A DNA stretch of 64,000 nucleotides from Bacteroidota bacterium (GTDB lineage: Bacteria; Bacteroidota; Bacteroidia; Chitinophagales; Saprospiraceae). The stretch's first letter is position 1; every line of letters begins with the position of its first letter. Where the stretch lies: the NCBI GenBank assembly GCA_020160935.1, contig JAIUPL010000024.1, forward strand, positions 1 to 64,000. Reading direction: 5' to 3'. The position numbers and the translations under genes are program-made. Of this stretch, positions 18,224 to 27,105 are shown piece after piece. The notes below the pieces were generated by a model that searched no databases, was not told the DNA's origin, and saw only the letters and a program-made list of their open reading frames with translations.

Positions 18224-18227
18224 TTCT

Positions 18228-18304
18228 AGAGAGTGAGAGAGTGAGAGAAGTGAGAGAGTGAGAGCGTGAGAGAGGTGAGAGAGTGAGAAGCGAGAGGTGA
18301 GAGA
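18228..18304 (+). repeat. GTGAGAGA purine array in the gltB-gltD spacer
   Basis: Roughly ten GTGAGAGA/GAGAGTGAGA words lie in a row, immediately upstream of the gltD start. On the transcript (minus strand) it is a CU-rich tract directly before the start codon. No clear ribosome-binding site is visible within it. Confidence 0.75.
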
Positions 18305-18350
18305 ATGGCCGCTCTGAAAGTGTAGATTTTTCCCTTTTCGAGTGGCCAAT

Positions 18351-18397
18351 TATCAACCCTCATCAACCTTCATCAACCTCATCAACCTTCATCAACC
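18351..18397 (-). repeat. GGTTGATGAA array containing the gltB stop
   Basis: On the minus strand the gltB stop TGA sits inside the first of about five GGTTGATGAAG/GGTTGATGAG words. The array therefore begins at, and includes, the stop codon. Confidence 0.75.
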
Positions 18398-21300
18398 ATT
18401 TCCAACTATTGCCTTTTCTGCCACCGCCGCTTTTTTCGCCGCCAGCACCCGTTTGTAATCTTTTGGAAATACCTTGATGAAATTACCGATTTGATTGTCC
18501 AGATCGCTGAGTACAAACTGCGCCAGGGTACTGCCGGTCAGAGCCTGGTGTTTTTCCAGCATAGCCGTCAATTCCCGCACATCCACGGCATCCAGCGGAT
18601 CCAGGTCGATCATTTCAGTGTTGCATTGTGAGGCGAAGTTTTTCTGCGTATCCCACACATAAGCGACGCCGCCGCTCATGCCTGCGCCGAAATTGCGCCC
18701 GGTGCGACCCAGAATCACCACTTTTCCGCCTGTCATGTACTCGCAGCCATGGTCGCCGATGCCTTCCACCACTACTTCCGCGCCGGAATTGCGCACACAG
18801 AAACGCTCACCGGCCTTGCCCCGGATAAACGCCTCGCCGGAAGTAGCGCCGTAAAACGCTACGTTGCCCACGATGCTGTTTTCCTCCGGAACAAAACCCG
18901 AAACGCGATCGGGATAAATCACCAAACGCGCGCCGCTCAGGCCTTTTCCAAAATAGTCGTTGGCGTCGCCTTCCAGTTCCATCGTCACGCCCCGTGTGTT
19001 GAAGGCGGCAAAACTCTGTCCGGCCGTGCCTGTAAATTTGAAATGAATCGTGTCTTCAGGAAGCCCTTCTGCCTTGTAGCGCTTGGTAATTTCATTCGAC
19101 AACAAGGTGCCCAGCGCCCTGTCCGTATTGATGACGTTGAATTCGGCGCGGACGGGCGTGCGGTTTTCCAGCGCAGGTCGGGCGGCTTCCAGCAGTTTCC
19201 AGTCGAGGATATTGGCCAGTCCATGATCCTGCGATTCCTGGCAATACAGTCCGAAGGTTTCGCCATCCGGCTCTTTGTGGAGCACGGGCGACAGATCGAG
19301 GTGCTTGTGTTTCCAGTGCGTAATGTCGGGGCGCATTTCCAGAAAATCCGACTGACCGATCATTTCATCTACCGTACGGAAGCCCAGTTCGGCCATGATT
19401 TCGCGGAGTTCCTGGGTCAGGAATTTGAAAAAGGTCACCACCTGATCGGGGTCGCCACCGAAACGTTTGCGCAGTTCGGGGTCCTGCGTAGCAATGCCGA
19501 CCGGGCAGGTGTTGAGATGGCATTTGCGCATGAGGATGCAGCCTTCCACCACGAGCGCGGCCGTAGCCACACCCCATTCTTCAGCGCCCAGCAGGGCTGC
19601 AATAGCGATGTCGCGACCCGTTTTCAGTTGTCCGTCGGTCTGAACCGTCACGCGGCTGCGCAGGCGGTTTTTCACCAGCGTTTGGTGCGTTTCGGCCAGG
19701 CCCAGTTCCCAGGGCAGGCCCGCGTGTTTGATCGAACTGATGGGCGAAGCGCCCGTGCCGCCGTCGTACCCTGCAATGAGGATCACATCGGCTTTGGCTT
19801 TGGCTACGCCCGCAGCGATGGTACCCACACCTGCTTTCGACACGAGTTTTACGTTGATACGCGCCGCACGGTTGGCATTTTTCAGGTCGAAAATGAGTTG
19901 CGCAAGGTCTTCAATCGAGTAAATATCGTGGTGCGGCGGCGGCGAAATCAGGCCCACGCCGGGCGTGGAGTGCCGCACTTTGCCGATCCAATCATCCACC
20001 TTGTGGCCGGGCAATTGCCCACCTTCGCCGGGTTTTGCGCCCTGTGCCATTTTGATTTGCAGTTCGTCGGCCTCACTCAGGTACATGCTCGTGACGCCAA
20101 AACGCCCCGAAGCCACCTGTTTGATGGCGCTGCGCATGGAGTCGCCGGGCTGCAACTGCTGGTGTGGCGGCACCAGCGAGCCGTCGGCCAGGATGTCGGA
20201 AATAGAGCCGTAGCGGCGTTCGTCTTCGCCACCTTCTCCCGTATTGCTTTTGCCGCCCAATCGGTTCATGGCGATGGCCAAAGTCGTATGCGCTTCCCAG
20301 GAAATGGAGCCGAACGACATAGCACCCGTAGCAAAGCGCCGGTAAATGTTTTCTGCCGGTTCTACTTCATCGATGGAAATAGGCGCTCGTTTGCGTTTGA
20401 ACTGGAACAAACTCCGCAGCGTGCAGGCTTTTTCCCCCAGTTCGTTGATGGTACGCGAGTATCGTTTAAAGGTGGCGTAGTCGTTCGTTTTGGTGGAATG
20501 TTGCAGCAGGTGAATGCTCTGCGGATTAAACAGGTGGTATTCGCCCTTGCGTTTCCACTGGTAAATGCCGCCCACCGGCAGGCGCTCCACTGGAATACTT
20601 TTCCGACTGAATGCCAGGTGGTGCTTGGCCAGCGTTTCGCGGGCAATTTCATCCAGTCCCAGCCCTTCAATGCGCGACACAGCGCCGGTAAAATATTTGT
20701 CCACCACACTGTGATTCAGGCCAATAATTTCAAAAATCTGGGCGCCCTGGTACGATTGCAGGGTGGAAATGCCCATTTTGGAGAAGATTTTCAGCAACCC
20801 GTCGCACACGGATTTGATGTAATTTTTTTCCAGTTTGGTGTCATCCAATGTTGTGTCGAGGTCGCCGCGTTGTTTCATATCGCGGATGGTCGACAGCGCC
20901 AGGTACGGGTTGATGGCCGTGGCGCCGAAGCCCAGCAGGCAAGCGAAATGGTGCGTTTCCCACACGTCGCCGGCTTCTACCACAATGCCTACTTTGCCGC
21001 GATAACCTTTGCGGATAAGGTGGTGGTGTACGGCAGAGGTGAACAGCAGAGAAGGTACAGCCGCGTGTTCGGAGTCGATAGAACGGTCGGACAACACCAG
21101 CACTTCAAAGCCGTCTTCCACCGCATCCACGGCGTAGCGGCAGATGCGATCGAGCGCTTTTTGCAGCGAACCCGGGCGGCCGTCGGCGCGGTAATACATT
21201 TGCAGGGTTTTTGCCTGGAAATTACCCGTGTCGATGCTCCGCAGTTTTTCCAGTTCGTAGTCCGACAACACCGGGTGGGGGAGTGCTACGGCGTGGCAGG

Positions 21301-22993
21301 TGAGCGGGTCTTCCGACAGCAGGTTGCCGATATTTCCCAAAAAGGTGTTGAGCGACATCACGAGGCGCTCGCGAATGGGGTCGATGGGCGGGTTGGTCAC
21401 CTGCGCGAACAACTGTTTGAAATAACTCGACAGGTGCTGCGGCTGGTCGCTCAGGGCTGCCAGCGGAACGTCGGTTCCCATGGAGCCAATGGGTTCCTTG
21501 CCATCGAGGGCCATGGGCGCGATGACCGTTTGCAGGTCTTCTGTGGAGTAGCCGAATGCTTTCTGGTATTTGAACACTTGCGCCGTTTCGAGCGGTGCGA
21601 AGGTGACCCGTGGCTCGGGCAGTTCCTGCAGGCGGATTTTATGTTTGTTGAGCCAGTCGCCGTAGGGCTTTTGCGAACAGACGTCCTGTTTCAGTTCTTC
21701 GTCGCTGATAATGCGGCCCTGCGAGAGGTCGACGACAAACATTTTGCCGGGTTGCAGGCGTCCTTTTTCCTTCACCAGTTTTGGATCGACGGGCAGCGCA
21801 CCCGTTTCCGAGGCCATGATCACGCGGTCGTCGGTCGTCACGCAGTAGCGCGAAGGGCGCAGGCCGTTGCGGTCGAGCGTGGCGCCGATGATATTGCCGT
21901 CGGTAAAGGAAATAGAGGCCGGGCCGTCCCAGGGCTCCTGAAATGAAGCATGGAATTCGTAAAACGCCCGTTTCACCGGGTCCATCTCCTCGTGGCCGTC
22001 CCAGGCTTCCGGAATGAGCATCATCATCACATGCGGCAGCGAGCGGCCGCTCAGCGTGAGTAGTTCGATGATGTTGTCGAGGCAGGCCGAGTCAGATTGG
22101 CCGCCTGTCACAATGGGCAGCAGCATTTCCATTTCTTCCTTGCTGAAAAATGGCGATGTCCAACTTTTTTCGCTGGTTTTCAGCCAGTTGATATTGCCCT
22201 GCACCGTATTGATTTCGCCATTGTGGGCGATAAAACGGAAGGGCTGCGCCAGTTTCCACGATGGGAAAGTATTGGTAGCAAAACGCGAGTGCACGAGTCC
22301 GAACGCGCTCACGAGGTTGGTATCGGACAGGTCAGGGAAATACCCGCGCACCTGGAGACTGGTCAATTGCCCTTTGTACACCACCGTTTTGTACGACATG
22401 GAGGCGATGTAAAAACCGATCTCGTCCTTGCGTACGGTGCTGTGTATCAGGTGGGTAGCGTAGTTGCGCAGCACAAAGAGTTTGCGTTCGAACACCATCG
22501 GATCGTTGATGCTGTCGGGGCAGGCGATAAACACCTGCTCCATTTCAGGCTCTACCGACAGTGCCGTGGGGCCGATGCCTTCCGGATTGACGGGCACCTT
22601 GCGCCAGGTCAGTACAGGCATGCCGAGTTGTTCGGCAGTCTGGATAAAAATATCGCGGCACTCCTCGCGGAGACGTAATTCTTTTGGAAAAAACACCACG
22701 CCCACGCCGTAGCGGCCGAAAGGCGGCAGTTGCAGGCCCGATTGCAGGCATTCGCGAAAGAAAAACGCGTGCGGCGTCTGAATCATGATGCCCGCCCCGT
22801 CGCCCGTATTGGGCTCGCAGCCACAGGCGCCCCGGTGCTCCATATTTTCGAGCAAGGTGAGCGCGTCCGAAACTGTCTGGTGATTTTTATTGCCTTTCAA
22901 ATTGGCTACAAAGCCAATACCGCAAGCATCCGATTCGGCTTGCGGAACATAAAGCCCCCGTTGTCGAGGCTGGTCGTCTTCTACTGTACGCAT
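18392..22993 (-). CDS. gltB: glutamate synthase large subunit
   Basis: A full-length 1533-aa GltB. The class II amidotransferase N-terminal Cys is Cys24 in SDACGIGFVANLKGN, preceded by a 23-residue leader that would be processed. The central and FMN domains carry GQSDSACLDN, GNIIGATLDRNGLRPSRY, YDGGTGASPISSIKHAGLPW and RRYGSISDILADGSLVPPHQ. The 3Fe-4S ligands are in CILMRKCHLNTCPVGIATQ. The C-terminal beta-helix GXGXG domain is present (GGKVVILGRTGRNFGAGMSGG). The order gltB-gltD on the minus strand is the usual operon. A 475-base leader region precedes it. Confidence 0.97.
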   Translation of the reverse strand: MRTVEDDQPRQRGLYVPQAESDACGIGFVANLKGNKNHQTVSDALTLLENMEHRGACGCEPNTGDGAGIMIQTPHAFFFRECLQSGLQLPPFGRYGVGVVFFPKELRLREECRDIFIQTAEQLGMPVLTWRKVPVNPEGIGPTALSVEPEMEQVFIACPDSINDPMVFERKLFVLRNYATHLIHSTVRKDEIGFYIASMSYKTVVYKGQLTSLQVRGYFPDLSDTNLVSAFGLVHSRFATNTFPSWKLAQPFRFIAHNGEINTVQGNINWLKTSEKSWTSPFFSKEEMEMLLPIVTGGQSDSACLDNIIELLTLSGRSLPHVMMMLIPEAWDGHEEMDPVKRAFYEFHASFQEPWDGPASISFTDGNIIGATLDRNGLRPSRYCVTTDDRVIMASETGALPVDPKLVKEKGRLQPGKMFVVDLSQGRIISDEELKQDVCSQKPYGDWLNKHKIRLQELPEPRVTFAPLETAQVFKYQKAFGYSTEDLQTVIAPMALDGKEPIGSMGTDVPLAALSDQPQHLSSYFKQLFAQVTNPPIDPIRERLVMSLNTFLGNIGNLLSEDPLTCHAVALPHPVLSDYELEKLRSIDTGNFQAKTLQMYYRADGRPGSLQKALDRICRYAVDAVEDGFEVLVLSDRSIDSEHAAVPSLLFTSAVHHHLIRKGYRGKVGIVVEAGDVWETHHFACLLGFGATAINPYLALSTIRDMKQRGDLDTTLDDTKLEKNYIKSVCDGLLKIFSKMGISTLQSYQGAQIFEIIGLNHSVVDKYFTGAVSRIEGLGLDEIARETLAKHHLAFSRKSIPVERLPVGGIYQWKRKGEYHLFNPQSIHLLQHSTKTNDYATFKRYSRTINELGEKACTLRSLFQFKRKRAPISIDEVEPAENIYRRFATGAMSFGSISWEAHTTLAIAMNRLGGKSNTGEGGEDERRYGSISDILADGSLVPPHQQLQPGDSMRSAIKQVASGRFGVTSMYLSEADELQIKMAQGAKPGEGGQLPGHKVDDWIGKVRHSTPGVGLISPPPHHDIYSIEDLAQLIFDLKNANRAARINVKLVSKAGVGTIAAGVAKAKADVILIAGYDGGTGASPISSIKHAGLPWELGLAETHQTLVKNRLRSRVTVQTDGQLKTGRDIAIAALLGAEEWGVATAALVVEGCILMRKCHLNTCPVGIATQDPELRKRFGGDPDQVVTFFKFLTQELREIMAELGFRTVDEMIGQSDFLEMRPDITHWKHKHLDLSPVLHKEPDGETFGLYCQESQDHGLANILDWKLLEAARPALENRTPVRAEFNVINTDRALGTLLSNEITKRYKAEGLPEDTIHFKFTGTAGQSFAAFNTRGVTMELEGDANDYFGKGLSGARLVIYPDRVSGFVPEENSIVGNVAFYGATSGEAFIRGKAGERFCVRNSGAEVVVEGIGDHGCEYMTGGKVVILGRTGRNFGAGMSGGVAYVWDTQKNFASQCNTEMIDLDPLDAVDVRELTAMLEKHQALTGSTLAQFVLSDLDNQIGNFIKVFPKDYKRVLAAKKAAVAEKAIVGNG

Positions 22994-23468
22994 AGTGTGA
23001 AGGCTCTTTCCGGCGGCAGAATCTGCGAACGGAAATGGTCAAAATGGTAAATAAATGGTGCTGATTTGGTCCTATTTGGACAGTGGTGGTGAGGGCCCAG
23101 GTGCAATTGGAATCAGAGTGGTTTAACACTCATTTAATCTGCGCCGGGAAGGCAAATTTATTTTTTATTTCAGTAGTAATTCTAATAGTAGAATGAAATT
23201 TCATGAAAACCAAGATAGTCAGAATGAATAAGAATTTCTACTTTCAGAAAAAAATACTTGAAATGGCGATTCTCCGGAATTATTATTTAGCAGAATAGTG
23301 GTTCGGGAAATTTTTTGTTTGGAATGGAGAATTGTTAATGCTTGGTGATAGGACAGTATTGCTATAAAAGACACAAAAAGTTTTTATTTTAAATGTTGCC
23401 CTTTAAATAAAAACAAATAATACATTTGGCCCACTAAAATCATTTGTTACACCTAAACCTTCTTTCTT
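22994..23468. other. 475-base AT-rich divergent regulatory spacer
   Basis: The spacer lies between the starts of gltB (minus) and the DUF1761 gene (plus) and has no ORF. CAAATTTA at 23153-23160 is a minus-strand TAnnTTTG candidate for gltB. ATGAAATTTCAT (23193-23204) is a perfect 12-base palindrome. AGAATGAAT at 23221-23229 repeats the AATGAAT word seen upstream of the 15191 gene, possibly an Lrp-type site. All of this is inference from motifs. Confidence 0.4.
23396..23428 (+). promoter_or_regulatory. candidate promoter of DUF1761 gene
   Basis: TACATTTG (23421-23428) matches TAnnTTTG and lies 40 bases before the ATG at 23469. A TTG at 23396-23398 is 22 bases upstream, slightly longer than the usual spacing. 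Confidence 0.4.
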
Positions 23469-23963
23469 ATGTCATTCAACTGGCTGGCCCTGTTTGTAGC
23501 GGCCCTCATTCCCCTTCTCATTGGTTTTGTTTATTACCACGAACGTGTATTTGGCAATGCCTGGATGAAAGCCAGCGGCGTGACGCCCGGCAATTCGGAC
23601 GGCATGGCGCGCATTTTCGGCATGACCTATTTTTTCAGCCTGATGCTGGCCATCATCCTGCAATCTGTCGTCATACACCAGACGCACATCATGTCGCTGC
23701 TGATGAACGAACCGGGTATCAACGACCCTAATTCAGATATGGGCAAATGGCTGGCCGAATTCATGGGCAAATACGGCAATAACTTCCGCACTTTCAAACA
23801 TGGCGCCCTGCACGGCACCATTGCAGGTATTTTTATCGCCCTGCCCATTGTGGGTATCAATGCCCTGTTTGAGCGCAGAAGCACCAAATACATCCTGCTC
23901 CATGCCGGCTACTGGACACTGACGCTGGCGTTGATGGGGGGAGTGGTGTGCGGATGGAAATAG
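23469..23963 (+). CDS. DUF1761 family membrane protein
   Basis: A 164-aa protein with four hydrophobic segments: about 5-23 (WLALFVAALIPLLIGFVYY), 50-68 (IFGMTYFFSLMLAIILQSV), 112-130 (LHGTIAGIFIALPIVGI) and 142-161 (LLHAGYWTLTLALMGGVVC). This is the layout of DUF1761. Its function is not known. It stands alone in an operon, divergent from gltB and convergent with the FtsX permease. Its stop TAG is the start of a repeat array. Confidence 0.8.
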   Translation: MSFNWLALFVAALIPLLIGFVYYHERVFGNAWMKASGVTPGNSDGMARIFGMTYFFSLMLAIILQSVVIHQTHIMSLLMNEPGINDPNSDMGKWLAEFMGKYGNNFRTFKHGALHGTIAGIFIALPIVGINALFERRSTKYILLHAGYWTLTLALMGGVVCGWK

Positions 23964-24091
23964 TGAGTAGTGAGTAGTGAGTCCGTAGAGTTGACCATAT
24001 TCTTCTGGGGCCTTCTAATTGTGGAACACTACTCACCACTCACCACTCACTACTCACTACTCACCATTCACTACTCACTACTCACCATTCA
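23961..24091. repeat. TAGTGAG inverted repeat joining two convergent stops
   Basis: The array TAGTGAGTAGTGAGTAGTGA starts at the stop TAG (23961-23963) of the DUF1761 gene. The opposite arm, CACTACTCAC words with CATTCACT variants (about 24029-24091), ends at the complement of the stop TGA (24089-24091) of the permease gene. The arms can pair over about 20 bases, and the right arm is roughly three times longer. The loop (23984-24028) shows nothing else. Confidence 0.85.
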
Positions 24092-26518
24092 CTCGCTTCT
24101 CAAACTTTCCGCCGGATTCGCTCTTGCTGCGCCCCAGGTTCTCAGCCCTACCGTCAGCAAAGCCACCAGCAGGGCGATACCGATAGTGAGGGCGAACAAC
24201 CACCAGGAAAGCGGCGTGCGATAGATAAAATCCTGGAGCCAGGCCTGCATGGCATAGTAGGCCAGCGGCGTGGCGATGACAGCAGCGATGAGCACCAGCA
24301 GCAGAAAATCGCGGCTGAGCAGGCCGATCACGCTGCCTACAGAGGCGCCCAGTACCTTGCGAATGCCGATTTCCTTGGTGCGCTGAACGGCCATGAGCGT
24401 CGCCAGTCCGAACAGGCCCAAGCAGGAAATCAGGATAGCCAGGGCTGCAAAACCCTTGCAAAGGGCCGAAAAACGCGATTCGTCGCGGTAAAACGCCGCA
24501 ATTTTTTCATCCATAAACTGCCCGTCGAATACCTGTTCCGGGAACGTTTTTTCGAATGCCTGCTGGATGGCGGCAGTGGTAGCCTCTATGTTTTCGGGAG
24601 CGATTTTGATACCTGCCGTGCCGTAGTCCGATTTTCGGCTAAAAATTGCCATAGGTTTCATTTCGTCTTTTGCGGAATTGGCGGTAAAGTTTCGCACCAC
24701 GCCCACTACAGGCAAGGGTTTCCTGCTACCGATGCGCAGGTTTTTGCCGATGGCCTCTTCGGGATTTTTTACGCCCAGTTTTTTCAAAAGAAATTCATTG
24801 ACCACGTATTCCCGGATCGTGTCGCTTTGCACCAGCATTCTTCCTGCTGCCAATTGCAGACCGTATGTATTGAAATAATCGGCATCCACCATTTTCATGT
24901 AGGTGCTGAACGGCGCATCTTCTGTGCTGTTGAAAGCAAAATTGCTGGCCCAGTTATTTCCGGAGGAGGGCACGTCGCTGCTGAAACTCACAGCCGATAC
25001 GGCCGGAATAGCCTTTAGTTCGTTTTTGAACTGCTGGAAACGCTGTACGCTCGAACTGTCGCTGCTGATGCCTTGCAATACATACACCAGATCGGGTTTG
25101 AAACCGAGGTCCATGTTGCGCAAAAAATTCATCTGGCTGATGGTCACCAGGGTGCCGATGATGAGCGCTTGTGCAATTACAAACTGGCTGATAACCAGCG
25201 CTTTGCGCAACGAAACGCCGCCCACTGTGGCAGAAGTGATTCTGTTTTTCAGCGCTTTTACCGGCTCAAATCCCGACAAGACCATCGAAGGGTAAAAACC
25301 GCCCAGCAGGCTTACCAGTACCGTTGCAAGCAGTAGAAAGCCCAGTACGGCCGGGTGGCTCAGAAATGGCTGAGAAGCCGGCACATCAGACACAAAGCGC
25401 AACAAGGGCGAACACAATGCAGCCAAAAACGCGCCGCACAGCACGGATGCCGCCACGAGCACGAAGGTTTCGCCCATGAACTGCTTCACCAACTGCATGC
25501 GCGCGCCGCCGAGCGATTTGCGCACACCCACTTCCCGGGCACGACCGGCGGCCAGTGCAGTGGCGAGGTTGACAAAATTGAAACAGGCCATCATGAGCAC
25601 CAGCAAACCGATGAGCGATAGCACCCAGAGTTTGCTTTTTTCGGTCAAGTGCGTACCGGCGGGGCTGCCGTAGCGCTCGTCGAAGTGCGCCTCGCTCAAG
25701 GGCTGCAGCGCATGGGTGCGTTTGCCGCGCGGACTGTTGTAGTGTTCCTTGCCCACCTGCGCCAGTGCGGTATTGGCGGCATTCCACTGGCCGGCGTCGG
25801 TCAGTAGGGCAAATGCCTGGTCGTTGCTGCTGGTGCTGCCCCACTCGGGGAAGAAGAAGTACAGATCGGGCGATTTTTTCAGGGTTTCATAGGAAATAAT
25901 AGAATGGCACTGAAAATCGGAATTTGCTGGTGGCGTACCCACCACGCCACGCACTGTAAGCAGCACCTTGTTGTCCATCACGAGGGTTTGGCCGAGGGCC
26001 ATTTGCCAGGTTCCGAAGCATTTTTCGGCCATTTTTTCGGACAAAATGACTGTATTGGGTTCTTTAAGCGCCGAAGCATCGCCGGCAAGCCAGGGCCAGT
26101 CGAAAATGGCAAAAAAGGAAGGTTCGGTGAAAATGGCCGTCTCGTGTTCGTCGTCGGTGGCAAATTTCCGGCCCGTCATGCTGCCTGGTGTCGTGGGCAC
26201 GGTAAACGTAGGCCAGGAGGTGTGTATGCGGGCAAACTGAGCGAATGGCGTCACTTTTTGTTGCATTTCATCCATCGCTGGAACAGGAATGCCTGCTGTA
26301 AAAAACTCGCCTTCCGAGTTCACCACGTCGTTGGTGACAATTCGGCCAATGCGGTCGTAATTTTTGTAAAAGGTGTTGAAACTCAATTCATAATGCACCA
26401 GCCTGAAAATAAGCAGGCTGGCAGCCACGCCGACTGCCAAACCGGTAATATTGATGAGGGTGTAGGTTCGGTTTTTGAACAAATGGCGTACTGCCAGGCG
26501 AAAATAGTTCTGTATCAT
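24089..26518 (-). CDS. FtsX-like ABC transporter permease (MacB type)
   Basis: An 809-aa protein with two MacB periplasmic-core plus FtsX modules. The N-terminal part (MIQNYFRLAVRHLFKNRTYT) leads into TM1 (INITGLAVGVAASLLIFRLV). A periplasmic domain spans about 45-280, then three TMs near 290-420 with the FtsX hallmark ALAAGRAREVGVRKSLGGAR. A second periplasmic domain (about 440-660) is followed by three C-terminal TMs with LMAVQRTKEIGIRKVLGASV. Bacteroidota carry many such permeases without an adjacent ATPase, and none is adjacent here. The family works in efflux, lipoprotein handling or sensing by mechanotransmission; the cargo is unknown. Confidence 0.92.
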   Translation of the reverse strand: MIQNYFRLAVRHLFKNRTYTLINITGLAVGVAASLLIFRLVHYELSFNTFYKNYDRIGRIVTNDVVNSEGEFFTAGIPVPAMDEMQQKVTPFAQFARIHTSWPTFTVPTTPGSMTGRKFATDDEHETAIFTEPSFFAIFDWPWLAGDASALKEPNTVILSEKMAEKCFGTWQMALGQTLVMDNKVLLTVRGVVGTPPANSDFQCHSIISYETLKKSPDLYFFFPEWGSTSSNDQAFALLTDAGQWNAANTALAQVGKEHYNSPRGKRTHALQPLSEAHFDERYGSPAGTHLTEKSKLWVLSLIGLLVLMMACFNFVNLATALAAGRAREVGVRKSLGGARMQLVKQFMGETFVLVAASVLCGAFLAALCSPLLRFVSDVPASQPFLSHPAVLGFLLLATVLVSLLGGFYPSMVLSGFEPVKALKNRITSATVGGVSLRKALVISQFVIAQALIIGTLVTISQMNFLRNMDLGFKPDLVYVLQGISSDSSSVQRFQQFKNELKAIPAVSAVSFSSDVPSSGNNWASNFAFNSTEDAPFSTYMKMVDADYFNTYGLQLAAGRMLVQSDTIREYVVNEFLLKKLGVKNPEEAIGKNLRIGSRKPLPVVGVVRNFTANSAKDEMKPMAIFSRKSDYGTAGIKIAPENIEATTAAIQQAFEKTFPEQVFDGQFMDEKIAAFYRDESRFSALCKGFAALAILISCLGLFGLATLMAVQRTKEIGIRKVLGASVGSVIGLLSRDFLLLVLIAAVIATPLAYYAMQAWLQDFIYRTPLSWWLFALTIGIALLVALLTVGLRTWGAARANPAESLRSE

Positions 26519-26757
26519 AGGTAGTTCCGGCGTAAGTAGGAATGATGGTGCTGAAATACGTCACAGGTTGTGCCGAAAATGTATGGTGTTGATTTTCAGA
26601 TATATGTGCAAGATTTTAGAATCTCTTTGTGTCCGAAAACGAACACGTTTGTGCGTTCGCGTACGGAAGTGCATACGGTGAAGTCATGCAAGTAACATAT
26701 CCCACTGAAATAGAGGCCATTGTTCAGCGGCATGCCGACATTTTCTAAATACTAGTG

Positions 26758-26867
26758 GTGTACTCTACGCATAGTGGCCTTTGTGAAACCTTGGTGTTCT
26801 TTGTGGTAAAAAATTTAAACACAAAGAACACCAAGGTTTCACAAAGGCCACTATACGTAGAGTACAC
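26758..26867. repeat. family A palindrome, copy 1
   Basis: Arms 26758-26805 and 26820-26867 pair over 48 bases with one mismatch. The words are GTGTACTCTACGC, GGCCTTTGTGAAACC and TTGGTGTTCTTTGTG. It lies in the 587-base spacer between the divergent permease and lipoprotein genes, so it cannot serve only as a terminator. The rest of that spacer (26519-26757, 26868-27105) holds no ORF or other structure I can support. Confidence 0.9.
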
Positions 26868-27065
26868 ATTTAGTATTGGTTGAAGAAGTCAGGAACGCCT
26901 CATTGTTTCTGTAAAATGAAAAGTCACGAACCGCTCGTCTAAAAAAGCACTAACAGACCAACCCTTTTCAATTCACAAACGTCTGTGTCAGTAAATTCTG
27001 ACAATTTGCAGCGTTTAGGCAAATTATTGCATCTACGCTCTGTAGCGATTCCCAACAAACGGCTA

Positions 27066-27073
27066 TATCTTTG
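27066..27073 (+). promoter_or_regulatory. candidate -7 promoter element of the peroxidase operon
   Basis: TATCTTTG matches TAnnTTTG and lies 32 bases before the ATG at 27106. A -33 TTTG at standard spacing is not seen, so this is a moderate candidate for the three-gene operon 27106-30308. Confidence 0.42.
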
Positions 27074-27105
27074 ACAAAACATTTACCAGCATTAACCCTA
27101 TAAGC

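Noticed and set aside
18749-21946. Antisense open frame of about 1065 codons on the plus strand inside gltB
   Set aside because: It lies wholly inside the coding strand of a well-conserved gltB and has no family motif. Long antisense frames of this kind are common where third positions are G/C-rich.
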